Below, piece after piece: positions 7,007-15,013 of a stretch of DNA of 26,346 nucleotides. Below the pieces are notes generated by a model that did not search any database, had not been told where the DNA came from, and saw nothing but the letters and a program-made list of their open reading frames with translations. The stretch is from assembly GCA_944329255.1 (NCBI GenBank), contig CALVIA010000003.1, positions 1 through 26,346 of the forward strand, in the 5' to 3' direction. Position numbers and translations under genes: made by a program. Position 1 is the first letter of the stretch, and each line of letters opens with the position of its first letter. Source of the stretch: an uncultured Bacilli bacterium. GTDB lineage: Bacteria; Bacillota_I; Bacilli_A; RF39; UBA660.

Positions 7007-8110
7007 ATGAAAGTTGTAATTGGAATGAGTGGGGGAGTAGATTCTTCTGTTGCTGCGTATTTATTAAAAAAAGAGGGATATGAAGTAATTGGATTATTTA
7101 TGAGAAATTGGGATGCAAGTGTTAATAATGATATTTTAGGTAATCCAACTTTAAATAACAATATATGTCCTCAAGAACAGGATTATAATGATGCAAAAAA
7201 AGTGTGTGATAAATTAAATATTCCGTTACATAGAATTGATTTTGTAAAAGAATATTGGGATTATGTTTTTACATATTTTTTAAATGAACTTGAAAAAGGA
7301 AGAACTCCTAATCCTGATATTATGTGTAATAAATATATTAAATTTGATTTGTTTATAAAAGAAGCTAAAAGACTTGGAGCTGATTTAATTGCAACAGGTC
7401 ATTATGCAAGAAAAGATGGTAAATATTTATTAAGAGGTGTAGATAGTAATAAAGATCAGACTTATTTCTTATCTCAGTTAAATGAAAATCAACTTTCAAA
7501 TGTTCTTTTTCCAGTTGGTGATTTAAATAAAGATGAAGTAAGAAAAATTGCAAATGAAATTGAACTTTCAACTGCCAATAAAAAAGATTCTACTGGAATA
7601 TGTTTTATTGGAGAACGAAATTTTAAACATTTTTTAAGTAATTATTTACCAAATAAAGAAGGCAATATTGTAAATATTGAAACAAATGAAGTATTAGGAA
7701 AACATATTGGCCTTATGTATTATACAATTGGACAAAGAAGGGGACTTGATGTAGGTGGAACTACAGATAAATTGTTCGTTGTTGGTAAAGATTTAAATAA
7801 AAATATATTATATGTATGTGAAAGAGAAGATAATGAATATTTATATTCTGATTCATGTATTGTTGAACAAGTTAACTTTAATTGTGAATTAAGACCTACA
7901 GAATGTACAGCAAAATTTAGATATAGACAGAAGGATAATGATGTAAAAATTGAATATTTAAATAATGGAGAATTACTTGTTAGATATAATAATGTTAAAT
8001 CTGTAACTCCAGGTCAGGCTTGTGTTTTGTATGTCGGTGACAAATGTATTGGTGGAGGTATTATTAAAGAAGTAAGAAAAAATAATAAAAAACTATGGTA
8101 TTTATTATAA
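7007..8110 (+). CDS. mnmA: tRNA-specific 2-thiouridylase
   Basis: MnmA activates U34 of tRNA(Lys), tRNA(Glu) and tRNA(Gln) with ATP and inserts sulfur from a persulfide relay to make s2U34. The 367 residues are standard. The PP-loop SGGVDSS is at 8-14, the catalytic Cys at 107 (in the pattern TPNPDIMCNKYIKF) and the second, persulfide-carrying Cys at 199 (STGICFIGE). The tRNA-binding region with GHYAR (131-135) and a C-terminal beta-barrel are present. ATG 7007 is chosen over an ATG at 6983: the family begins right at this MKVVIGMSGGVDSS, GGTGAT precedes it, and 6983 falls on a TATAAT box. No sulfur donor gene (for example a NifS-like one) is nearby. Confidence 0.97.
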   Translation: MKVVIGMSGGVDSSVAAYLLKKEGYEVIGLFMRNWDASVNNDILGNPTLNNNICPQEQDYNDAKKVCDKLNIPLHRIDFVKEYWDYVFTYFLNELEKGRTPNPDIMCNKYIKFDLFIKEAKRLGADLIATGHYARKDGKYLLRGVDSNKDQTYFLSQLNENQLSNVLFPVGDLNKDEVRKIANEIELSTANKKDSTGICFIGERNFKHFLSNYLPNKEGNIVNIETNEVLGKHIGLMYYTIGQRRGLDVGGTTDKLFVVGKDLNKNILYVCEREDNEYLYSDSCIVEQVNFNCELRPTECTAKFRYRQKDNDVKIEYLNNGELLVRYNNVKSVTPGQACVLYVGDKCIGGGIIKEVRKNNKKLWYLL

Positions 8111-8164
8111 AATTTAATTATTAAGTTTTAAATTATATGTATTGTTTTAAAGGAAGTGGTAAAT

Positions 8165-9751
8165 ATGAATAAAAATATTCATTTGATTTATTCAAACGAT
8201 TCGTTAGTAGAAATGGAATATATAAAAAGATTTTTGGAATTTATTGGATTTCAAGTTACTATTTTTCCTTTTGATTATAGCACTTTAGATTCATTATATA
8301 ATATTATGAATCATAGTGAAAAAAATTGTGGTAAAGCTATTGAAATTGTTTTAAATTATTTTGAATTAAATGATTTTTTTTCTAATAAATTTTTATATGA
8401 AATTGGTAAATGTAATTGTGAGTATTATGGAATAGAAAGGTTTTATTTATACTTTAATTTTGATTATAAGTTTTTTTATATGAATGGAACCCCTTTATGT
8501 AAAAATGAAAATATAGATAAAGATAATAATATAACTAAGTCTGAATTAAGATATAATGTATTAAATAACTTGATTGAGAAGCTTTTCAAAAATAATGAAA
8601 TTGAAAAGAAAAGTGTTAAAGAAATATTAGATTGTTATTTTAAATGTGATAATAGAGACTTTAAATCAAATGATGATATGTTTTATCTTCTTTCCGCAAA
8701 AAATAATTTAGATGTAATTAATTGGAGCGAATTAAATAATGAATCCTCTTTTGATAAAATATATTTAAATCAATATATAAAACATATTATTGATAGATTA
8801 TTAGAATTGTATAAAATTACATCCAATAAAACTGATTATTTTTCTTTATATACAAATATAAATTCTGCATTAAATATATATGATGTTATAACCTTATTAA
8901 TACAATATGATATAAATTTATTAGTTAAAGAAGATAATTCAATTTATCAAATTATAAATGATTGTAATAACAATAAATATATTTTATCAAAATATGATCA
9001 AATAATTGAAAATGTATCTTCAAAATATGATTTAATAAATTTACTATTTTTATTTAAAAGAATGAATGAATGGTGTATGGATGATGAAATAGAATTAAAT
9101 ATTCATAATGAAATGTTAAAATTAATAAATAATGATACAAGAATTATAGAAAATTCAAAAATATACATGAGTTTGGCTAATCATGAAATGCAACATAAAG
9201 AATTTAATTTAATAGAAGATTTTGAAAATTCAAAATGTTTTCATTATCTTAATCTTGCTAAAATTTTGAATCCTTTATCAGTTCAGGCTTATTATTGTTT
9301 GGGTAAAACTTTTGCTTTATGTGGGAAATTAAAACGTGCTGAAGCTGAATTAAGCAAATTAATTAATGTAATAACATATTCTTATAATATAGAAAATGTT
9401 AGAAATAAAAGGAATTCTTTTTCATATGATATTTTTAAAAATCTTTGTAAAACATACAATTTACTTGCCAAAATTTCTCTTGGTAGTAATTTAGAATACT
9501 CAGCTTTAAATAACATTAATTTTCAAGCTTATTTGTCAGAGGATTTTAAAGATGCTCTTTTAGAACATGTTATTTCCGATTTTGATGAAATTTCATATCA
9601 AAAATTTTTAGATTATCAGAAAGATAGTTTACCAGTTTATAAACTATATAAAGAATTAGAGCCATGGACAGATATATTTAAAAATAATTGCGATTTAAAA
9701 GCAATTTTAAGCGATACAGAAGTTTTAGAAAAATATAAAACCTATAAATAA
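8165..9751 (+). CDS. Unknown 528-aa protein, possible Rossmann/TIR-like N-terminus and TPR-like C-terminal half
   Basis: I do not recognise the family. The first 45 residues (IHLIYSND... a helix, then FQVTIFPFD) have the strand-helix-strand rhythm of a Rossmann or TIR-like fold, but no catalytic motif is clear. The middle (about 130-330) is helical, Asn/Lys-rich and featureless. Residues of about 350-430 contain a TPR-like helix pair (AKILNPLSVQAYYCLGKTFALCGKLKRAEAEL has the Y/G/A/A spacing). No signal peptide or membrane segment is seen, so it is probably cytoplasmic. ATG 8165 follows AAAGGAAG; the GTG at 8156 is too close to it. The stop lies in a hairpin that also carries the promoter of the next gene, so the two genes are linked closely but can be transcribed separately. 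Confidence 0.7.
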   Translation: MNKNIHLIYSNDSLVEMEYIKRFLEFIGFQVTIFPFDYSTLDSLYNIMNHSEKNCGKAIEIVLNYFELNDFFSNKFLYEIGKCNCEYYGIERFYLYFNFDYKFFYMNGTPLCKNENIDKDNNITKSELRYNVLNNLIEKLFKNNEIEKKSVKEILDCYFKCDNRDFKSNDDMFYLLSAKNNLDVINWSELNNESSFDKIYLNQYIKHIIDRLLELYKITSNKTDYFSLYTNINSALNIYDVITLLIQYDINLLVKEDNSIYQIINDCNNNKYILSKYDQIIENVSSKYDLINLLFLFKRMNEWCMDDEIELNIHNEMLKLINNDTRIIENSKIYMSLANHEMQHKEFNLIEDFENSKCFHYLNLAKILNPLSVQAYYCLGKTFALCGKLKRAEAELSKLINVITYSYNIENVRNKRNSFSYDIFKNLCKTYNLLAKISLGSNLEYSALNNINFQAYLSEDFKDALLEHVISDFDEISYQKFLDYQKDSLPVYKLYKELEPWTDIFKNNCDLKAILSDTEVLEKYKTYK

Positions 9752-9777
9752 GTGTAAAGATTGACACTTATTTTTAT
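9746..9777 (+). terminator. Terminator of the 8165 gene, overlapping the next promoter
   Basis: Perfect 10-bp stem AAATAAGTGT (9746-9755) / ACACTTATTT (9764-9773) with an 8-base loop and a T-rich tail. It contains the stop codon of the 8165 gene and most of the TTGACA box of the following promoter. Confidence 0.65.
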
Positions 9778-9789
9778 TTATGGTACACT
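9761..9789 (+). promoter_or_regulatory. Strong extended -10 promoter of the XRE regulator gene
   Basis: TTGACA (9761-9766), 17-base spacer, TACACT (9784-9789) preceded by TGG, an extended -10. This is the closest match to a consensus -35 that I noted in the window. Confidence 0.7.
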
Positions 9790-9797
9790 TAAAGTGT
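9785..9797. promoter_or_regulatory. Likely operator: ACACTT-A-AAGTGT palindrome
   Basis: A 13-bp palindrome from the -10 to the predicted start site. The same half-site AAGTGT/ACACTT occurs twice more just upstream (9750-9755 and 9764-9769), flanking the -35. Four half-sites around one promoter suggest binding by a dimeric repressor, most simply the product of the gene itself. Confidence 0.5.
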
Positions 9798-9820
9798 TAA
9801 GTAGGAGGGTAGGAGATAAT

Positions 9821-10597
9821 ATGAAATATGTAAATGAGATGTTAAAAGAGTTAGGAGTTTCTAAAGTAAAATTAGCAAAATATTTGGGTGTTTCTAGACA
9901 AATGGTATACAATTATTTAGAAATGAGTAATATAGATGAATGGCCAAAAGATAAGAAAACTAAATTATTATTATTATTTAATGTTGAAGATATCAATGAT
10001 TTGCAAAATGTAAAGCCAACTAATGAATATATTATGAGGGTAGAGAAGCTTTTAAATGATAATGAAAGTGATAGTGCTTTTAGATATGATTCTATTAGTT
10101 CTGAAGTAAAAAATATGAATAAAAAAAATCAGAAATTATTTTACGATATCATATCATTGTTAAAAGAAAGATTAATTGAAGATGATTCACGTGATACATC
10201 ATATAATACATTTAAATATTTATATAATTTTTTACAAGTTATGGATGATGTTCCTGAATTAAGATATGTTCTTGCTTATTTTGCAAAATCTAATGGCTTT
10301 ATTAGTACAAAAGAATTTTGCTTTAATGAGGATAAACAAATTATTTTTGAAGGTATAATGTATCAAGCTATTTCGTTGTTTAATGGAGGCGGTTTTTCTA
10401 AAACTAAAGTAATAGAAACTCATAAAAAGTTTGAAGCTGAAGTTGAACAAAGACACGAAGAAAAATTATCTAGAACACAAGAATTATATACAGTTAAAGC
10501 TCAAGCGTTAAAAGAATTGGGATATACTGAAATTAATGAAAAAAATGTTACAGAAGTATTTGAAAAGATAGCTGAAATACAATCTAGGAAAATATAA
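9821..10597 (+). CDS. XRE-type helix-turn-helix regulator with unknown C-terminal domain
   Basis: A 258-residue protein. Residues of about 5-50 form a Cro/CI-like helix-turn-helix (LGVSKVKLAKYLGVSRQMVYNYLE), in which the recognition helix starts at SRQMVY. The remaining 200 residues are helical and charged. They end in a helix rich in Glu/Lys/Arg (about 210-235, EAEVEQRHEEKLSRTQEL) that may mediate oligomerisation; no known ligand domain is recognised. ATG 9821 follows AGGAG by 5 bases, after a second AGGAGG; an upstream in-frame TTG falls on the -35 box and is rejected. The promoter is loaded with ACACTT half-sites, so autoregulation is likely. It faces the TelA/AAA+ operon tail to tail across a shared terminator and could be its regulator, though that operon's promoter lacks the ACACTT half-site. 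Confidence 0.8.
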   Translation: MKYVNEMLKELGVSKVKLAKYLGVSRQMVYNYLEMSNIDEWPKDKKTKLLLLFNVEDINDLQNVKPTNEYIMRVEKLLNDNESDSAFRYDSISSEVKNMNKKNQKLFYDIISLLKERLIEDDSRDTSYNTFKYLYNFLQVMDDVPELRYVLAYFAKSNGFISTKEFCFNEDKQIIFEGIMYQAISLFNGGGFSKTKVIETHKKFEAEVEQRHEEKLSRTQELYTVKAQALKELGYTEINEKNVTEVFEKIAEIQSRKI

Positions 10598-10605
10598 TAT
10601 ATATT

Positions 10606-10665
10606 ATAGTAATTTCGTATAATACATATTATGTTGACTTCTTATATCAATAATTAAATTACTAT
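10606..10665. repeat. 10-bp perfect inverted repeat with 40-base loop
   Basis: ATAGTAATTT (10606-10615) and AAATTACTAT (10656-10665) are perfect complements. The loop is AT-rich and holds TATAAT and TTGACT, without a coherent promoter. It sits in the gap between the two convergent genes; function unknown. Confidence 0.4.
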
Positions 10666-10679
10666 ATAAAAACTATATA

Positions 10680-10707
10680 AAATACACTTAATTTAATTAA
10701 GTGTATT
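10680..10707. terminator. Bidirectional terminator between the XRE gene and the 301-aa gene
   Basis: AAAATACACTTAA pairs with TTAAGTGTATTTT (about 10679-10709), with U-tracts on both strands. The stem contains the same ACACTT/AAGTGT words as the XRE promoter. Confidence 0.7.
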
Positions 10708-11613
10708 TTATTTATGTATTAATTTTTTAATTTTTTCTGTGTTAAATTCGTCGTTCATTTTTATTTTATTTATTACTTTTAATGTATCTTTATATAAATT
10801 ATGTCCCATAATTCCCATTTCAGTTGGATTTGATATAACAATATCTGTTGGTTTTAAGTTATAAAAACTTCGAATCTGTTCTTCATTTGCTGATTTCCCA
10901 TAACCATTTTGCCAATCTTTATATTTCACTGGTATACTCTCTTGAACTCTGAACATTATTCTTCTTAAAAATTCTTTACTTCTTATTGGAAAATAACATT
11001 TTTCTATATCAAGGAATAAATCTCCCGGTTTTTTTAAATTTATCTCAATATTTATTGTTTCTTTGGGATAATACATAAAATCATATTCAAATGATAAATC
11101 AAATGTATGAAAATTTATAATCTCCCCTCTTTCTTCTAATGTTTGAATTAAGTATAGTGTTATTATTCCTCTATTAATTATTTGAGCATCAGTTATGAAA
11201 TGGGGATATGCTAAATTAAAATATATATTTCTTACTGTTGATTTATTATCACGTGTGCAGCTTATCATGCAATCTGGGACCCCTGCTGCAACTAATGGTG
11301 CTAATGGAGCTCCGTTATATAATGATCGAACAACTTTTCTATTTTCAATGATTTCTTTTGTAGCATTTTTTAAAAGCATACTTTCTTTTAAAAAATTATC
11401 ATAATCATATTTATAACCGGATATACAGTATTCTATTGATTTTTCTAGTGATTCCCCATAAAAACTCTCTTTATTCTTAAAACTAGACGGATCCGTAAAT
11501 ACATTCTTATTAATTGGTGGATTACTTTTTAAATAATTGTATAAATCAGTCAAATTAGAAAATCTGACATTATAAATTATATTTTTTTCAGTTTTTTCTA
11601 TCTCGCTTTGCAT
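10708..11613 (-). CDS. 301-aa protein, last gene of the TelA/AAA+ operon (DUF7192-like)
   Basis: No enzyme motif is recognised. The pattern VRSLYNGAPLAPLVAAGVPDCM (about 95-116), then NRGIITLYLIQTLEERG, then LKKPGDLF and FLRRIMFRVQES, recalls a family of unknown function (I believe DUF7192) found in phages and bacteria beside CobS/MoxR-type ATPases. The fold is probably alpha/beta, and an analogy with VWA/CobT partners is inference. The start ATG at 11613 has AAAGGA before it and overlaps the 3' end of the AAA+ gene by 16 bases, so the two are translated in tandem. It ends at the shared bidirectional terminator. The family name is from memory and needs a profile search. Confidence 0.72.
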   Translation of the reverse strand: MQSEIEKTEKNIIYNVRFSNLTDLYNYLKSNPPINKNVFTDPSSFKNKESFYGESLEKSIEYCISGYKYDYDNFLKESMLLKNATKEIIENRKVVRSLYNGAPLAPLVAAGVPDCMISCTRDNKSTVRNIYFNLAYPHFITDAQIINRGIITLYLIQTLEERGEIINFHTFDLSFEYDFMYYPKETINIEINLKKPGDLFLDIEKCYFPIRSKEFLRRIMFRVQESIPVKYKDWQNGYGKSANEEQIRSFYNLKPTDIVISNPTEMGIMGHNLYKDTLKVINKIKMNDEFNTEKIKKLIHK

Positions 11614-13790
11614 TTCTTTTCCTTTACTTTTCTAAAAATTTCTAATAAATTTTTCCCACCATCATTAAATTTTTCTTCATTCATTTGCTCTTCCATGTAT
11701 TTATTTATTTTTTCTAAATAATCTCTATCTTTTGTTCCAATTATTTCATATTCCATTATTTGTTCATCGTTAAAACATTTATCATCTAAATATCTTTTTA
11801 TTTTTTCTGCATCTCTTGTAGTAAATGTCCCGATTGTGTTAACGTCTTCCCCATCTGGACTTTGTACTCTTTCGATTGCTTTTCTAAAATTAACAGCAAA
11901 GTTAAACCAATCTTTATGATCTTTTAATATTTTTTCTTCAATTCTATTGTCATAATTAATTTCAATTGGAGTCAAACGTTGTAAAACAGATTCATCCATT
12001 TTTTGTCTAACATTGTGTGCAAAAGTATGTCCACTACCCTTTGTATTACCCGCAGTAATAATTCGAAAATTTGGATGTTTATTAATAGTAGCACCATTTG
12101 GGAATGTATAAGATGAATTTTCGTTTCCAATGAATCTATTTAGTACAATAGTTGCATTAGAAAGACCATTATCTAATTCATCAAAGAAAATTATATCTCC
12201 AAATAAATAACATCTATAAAAATTAGATGGAACGTATTCTCCTGTTCCAGCGTTATTGTATCCTAAAATATTTTCTTCATATAAAACATATCCATTAGTT
12301 ACAATATTGATTCCTAATAATTTTGCAATTTGATTTTCAATCATATAAGTTTTTCCACAACCACTTGGACCCCACATATAAGGAGTGTTTCCTTGCATAA
12401 TTATTTTTAAAACATCATCAAATTTTTCATGATATATAGTGCCATTTTCTTTGATATCTTTTTGCTTTAATTCCATTAATTTTTTAAATCTTTTATTAAA
12501 TTGTATTGTTTTATCAAAGTAATAGTTAGTAGTATTATCTAATTGTCTATTATTATTTGGTAATAGAATATTTGAAAATGACATATTTGTACCATTATGT
12601 CTTTGAATACTAGTTGAACTATTATTTGTTTGTTTAATTATTGACTCATTTTCAATAATGTGTTCGAATGTTTCTAATTTTTTTGCTAATTCTTGATCAT
12701 TTTTAAATTCTTCTAATATTTTTTTTATTTCTTCATATTTTTCAATGAAGTCTTTTAAGCTTTGTATAGAAGAAGTAGTTTCATTATAAATTTCTTTTAA
12801 TTTTATTTCTAATTCTTCTTTTTTCTTTTCTAATTCATCTCTTGTAATATCTATAATTGTATTTTTTTCACTAATTAATGATTCTCTTTCTTGGTTTAAT
12901 AGTTCTGAATATTTTATATCAAAATTTTTAAAGATTTCAGACAATTTTATTTGAAGCTCTTCTAGTGCTTTAATTTTCATATTATTTAAACTATTATTAC
13001 TATCATTTATCTGTTTACGTAATAATTCAATTTGATTTTCTGAAATTATAATTAAACTTTCTAATAGACTTTTTTCTCCAATAATATATTCTATTTTGCT
13101 ATCAAGTTCAGCTAATGTGTCTTCATCTATTTTATAAATACCATTTGATTTTCTAGCTTCATCTAATTTTTTATTTATTATATCTTCTACTTCATAAGGT
13201 GTTCCACTTACCAATATAAATGGATCAATACTTTTTATTAAATCCATTACTGAAGATAAAAGTGCTCTATCATCTACATAATATTGTCTTGCATTTATAA
13301 CATAATCTATTATTAATGAAATGTTTTTTATATAATCATCTGTAAGATAATTCCATCCTAAATTTTTATGTAATGCATTATTTCGTGCTAATTCATTTGT
13401 TGAACCTAGAAAATCAAAAAACTCTAAAACCATTCTTTTATCATCAAAAGCACTTAATGTTTTTTCTAAATTATTTTTATTAATAAATAATTCATTATTG
13501 TTTAAATAAACATCAAATAATCCCCAGAAAATACTTTTTTCTTCAGCGGGTGTCCTATCTATACATATTAGTGTATAAATTTTACATATTTGACTCATTA
13601 CATCTGCATAAAATATATTGGTTTTTGAGATTCTTAATAATATTTTTGATAACATTTCTTCACTTTTAAATTTTACAATATATGGTTGATAATCAAAATC
13701 ATTTAATCTATCTTTATATACGTAATCTGTTGCTTGAATAGCTTTTATAGTTTTTTCAACTGTTATTTTGCCATTATCAAAAAGTCCCAT
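11598..13790 (-). CDS. AAA+ ATPase of MoxR/CobS type with long coiled-coil N-terminal region
   Basis: A 730-residue protein. Residues 1-220 are helical with no recognised domain. Residues of about 225-380 are a long coiled coil. The AAA+ module (about 440-690) has Walker A GPSGCGKT (474-481), Walker B IIFFDELD (533-540), sensor-1 Asn in ITAGNTKG (582) and an arginine-finger candidate in VLQRL (605). The insertion-rich layout with hairpin-like NPNFRI/GxxxP elements fits MoxR/CobS chelatase-type remodelling ATPases, which use ATP to reshape a partner, often a VWA protein. Cytoplasmic; no membrane segment. Its ATG overlaps the upstream stop as TAATG and has its own GGGGGA. Partners are presumably the adjacent operon proteins. 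It ends in TAG. Confidence 0.93.
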   Translation of the reverse strand: MGLFDNGKITVEKTIKAIQATDYVYKDRLNDFDYQPYIVKFKSEEMLSKILLRISKTNIFYADVMSQICKIYTLICIDRTPAEEKSIFWGLFDVYLNNNELFINKNNLEKTLSAFDDKRMVLEFFDFLGSTNELARNNALHKNLGWNYLTDDYIKNISLIIDYVINARQYYVDDRALLSSVMDLIKSIDPFILVSGTPYEVEDIINKKLDEARKSNGIYKIDEDTLAELDSKIEYIIGEKSLLESLIIISENQIELLRKQINDSNNSLNNMKIKALEELQIKLSEIFKNFDIKYSELLNQERESLISEKNTIIDITRDELEKKKEELEIKLKEIYNETTSSIQSLKDFIEKYEEIKKILEEFKNDQELAKKLETFEHIIENESIIKQTNNSSTSIQRHNGTNMSFSNILLPNNNRQLDNTTNYYFDKTIQFNKRFKKLMELKQKDIKENGTIYHEKFDDVLKIIMQGNTPYMWGPSGCGKTYMIENQIAKLLGINIVTNGYVLYEENILGYNNAGTGEYVPSNFYRCYLFGDIIFFDELDNGLSNATIVLNRFIGNENSSYTFPNGATINKHPNFRIITAGNTKGSGHTFAHNVRQKMDESVLQRLTPIEINYDNRIEEKILKDHKDWFNFAVNFRKAIERVQSPDGEDVNTIGTFTTRDAEKIKRYLDDKCFNDEQIMEYEIIGTKDRDYLEKINKYMEEQMNEEKFNDGGKNLLEIFRKVKEKKCKAR

Positions 13791-15013
13791 TACTTCATCC
13801 CCCTTTTCTTTTTATTAATATATTTTTTTACATTATCTAATGTATTAATTTCCTCTTCTATAGGATAAATATTTATTGGTGAAAATGATTTAGTTAAATC
13901 TATATCATTTTCTGTTTCAAAACAAATATAATTATATTTTGATTCATTATTAATAAATAATTTTACTTGCATTAATAAAAGGCTATTTGCTATCTTTTTT
14001 AATATTATTTCTTTTGTATATTCATCTAATGTTATATTTAATTGGTAATCGTATTTACTAATACTATCTTTTATATTGTATTTAATATGAACTTCATCAA
14101 TGTTAATACTCATTTGTGAACTTACATTTTTGTATAAAATGTCTTTTTCATTGTAAACAGTTTTTTCTTCGCTAGACATCAAAAATGATTTATTAGATGT
14201 TTTTAAAATATTATTTGGAATTTCTAATTCACATAAGTCATAATAAAATTTAATTATTTCTAAATCATCTTCTTCTATTTCATCTTTATCTTCATTATAA
14301 AAGATTGTAATACCATTAAATGATACTTTTCTTTCTACTATATTATTTTCTGCATCATATAATATATTTCCAACTATTTCTTTATTATTATTTTGCCATG
14401 ATATATTTACAAAGCCATTTTCACTTTTTATAATTCCGTTTATAGGAATATTTAAATCATTTATCTTATTAATTTTAAAAATTATATTTCCATCAATTTG
14501 CAATATAATTAATGGTATTTGTTTATTTATACCATTAATATTATAATTTATAATGTATTTATTGTTAAAACCGCTCATTCCTTTTATATCAATACTTTCA
14601 TATTTTTTATAAATCATTAAAATTAATTTTATTGTTTCTTTTATAAAGTGTTCATGAAATTTTATATTAATACTTTTTATATTAAGAGCAGAAATGCCTT
14701 TATCTTGTACCCCTACTTTTTCCTTTCGATTTAAAACCTGAAAATCAGGATCTGCTACTAGTTTCTTTGTTAATTCACCTAGTAAAATAATATTTCTATT
14801 ATCTTTTTCTTCTTTATATTTTTCTAAGATTTTTTTTATAAATATTTGAAAATGCTTATCTTTATAATTTAATGATAAAACATTATTATTGTTAAATACA
14901 ACTCTTGCACCAATATATTTATTAGTATTATCATTAAATATACTATCTGTAGCATATATTTGTATTAAATTTAAATTTTTTATCTCAGAAATTTGTGCAG
15001 TTATTAAATCCAT
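13790..15013 (-). CDS. Beta-rich 407-aa protein of unknown function in the TelA/AAA+ operon
   Basis: I do not recognise this family. The 407 residues alternate hydrophobic and polar positions and are rich in Ile/Asn, suggesting mostly beta structure, with two helical stretches (about 45-75 and 125-145). There is no signal peptide, membrane segment or metal motif. The C-terminus is basic (KKYINKKKRGMK). The start ATG at 15013 overlaps the telA-like stop by one base (TAATG), and there is no Shine-Dalgarno in the 20 bases before it, so translation probably depends on reinitiation after the upstream gene. The same one-base overlap joins it to the AAA+ gene. These overlaps argue for fixed stoichiometry with its neighbours; it may be an adaptor or substrate-binding subunit. 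Confidence 0.75.
   Translation of the reverse strand: MDLITAQISEIKNLNLIQIYATDSIFNDNTNKYIGARVVFNNNNVLSLNYKDKHFQIFIKKILEKYKEEKDNRNIILLGELTKKLVADPDFQVLNRKEKVGVQDKGISALNIKSINIKFHEHFIKETIKLILMIYKKYESIDIKGMSGFNNKYIINYNINGINKQIPLIILQIDGNIIFKINKINDLNIPINGIIKSENGFVNISWQNNNKEIVGNILYDAENNIVERKVSFNGITIFYNEDKDEIEEDDLEIIKFYYDLCELEIPNNILKTSNKSFLMSSEEKTVYNEKDILYKNVSSQMSINIDEVHIKYNIKDSISKYDYQLNITLDEYTKEIILKKIANSLLLMQVKLFINNESKYNYICFETENDIDLTKSFSPINIYPIEEEINTLDNVKKYINKKKRGMK

Noticed and set aside
10616..10660. Promoter from TATAAT/TTGACT inside the 10606-10665 repeat
   Set aside because: The boxes are in the wrong order or spacing.
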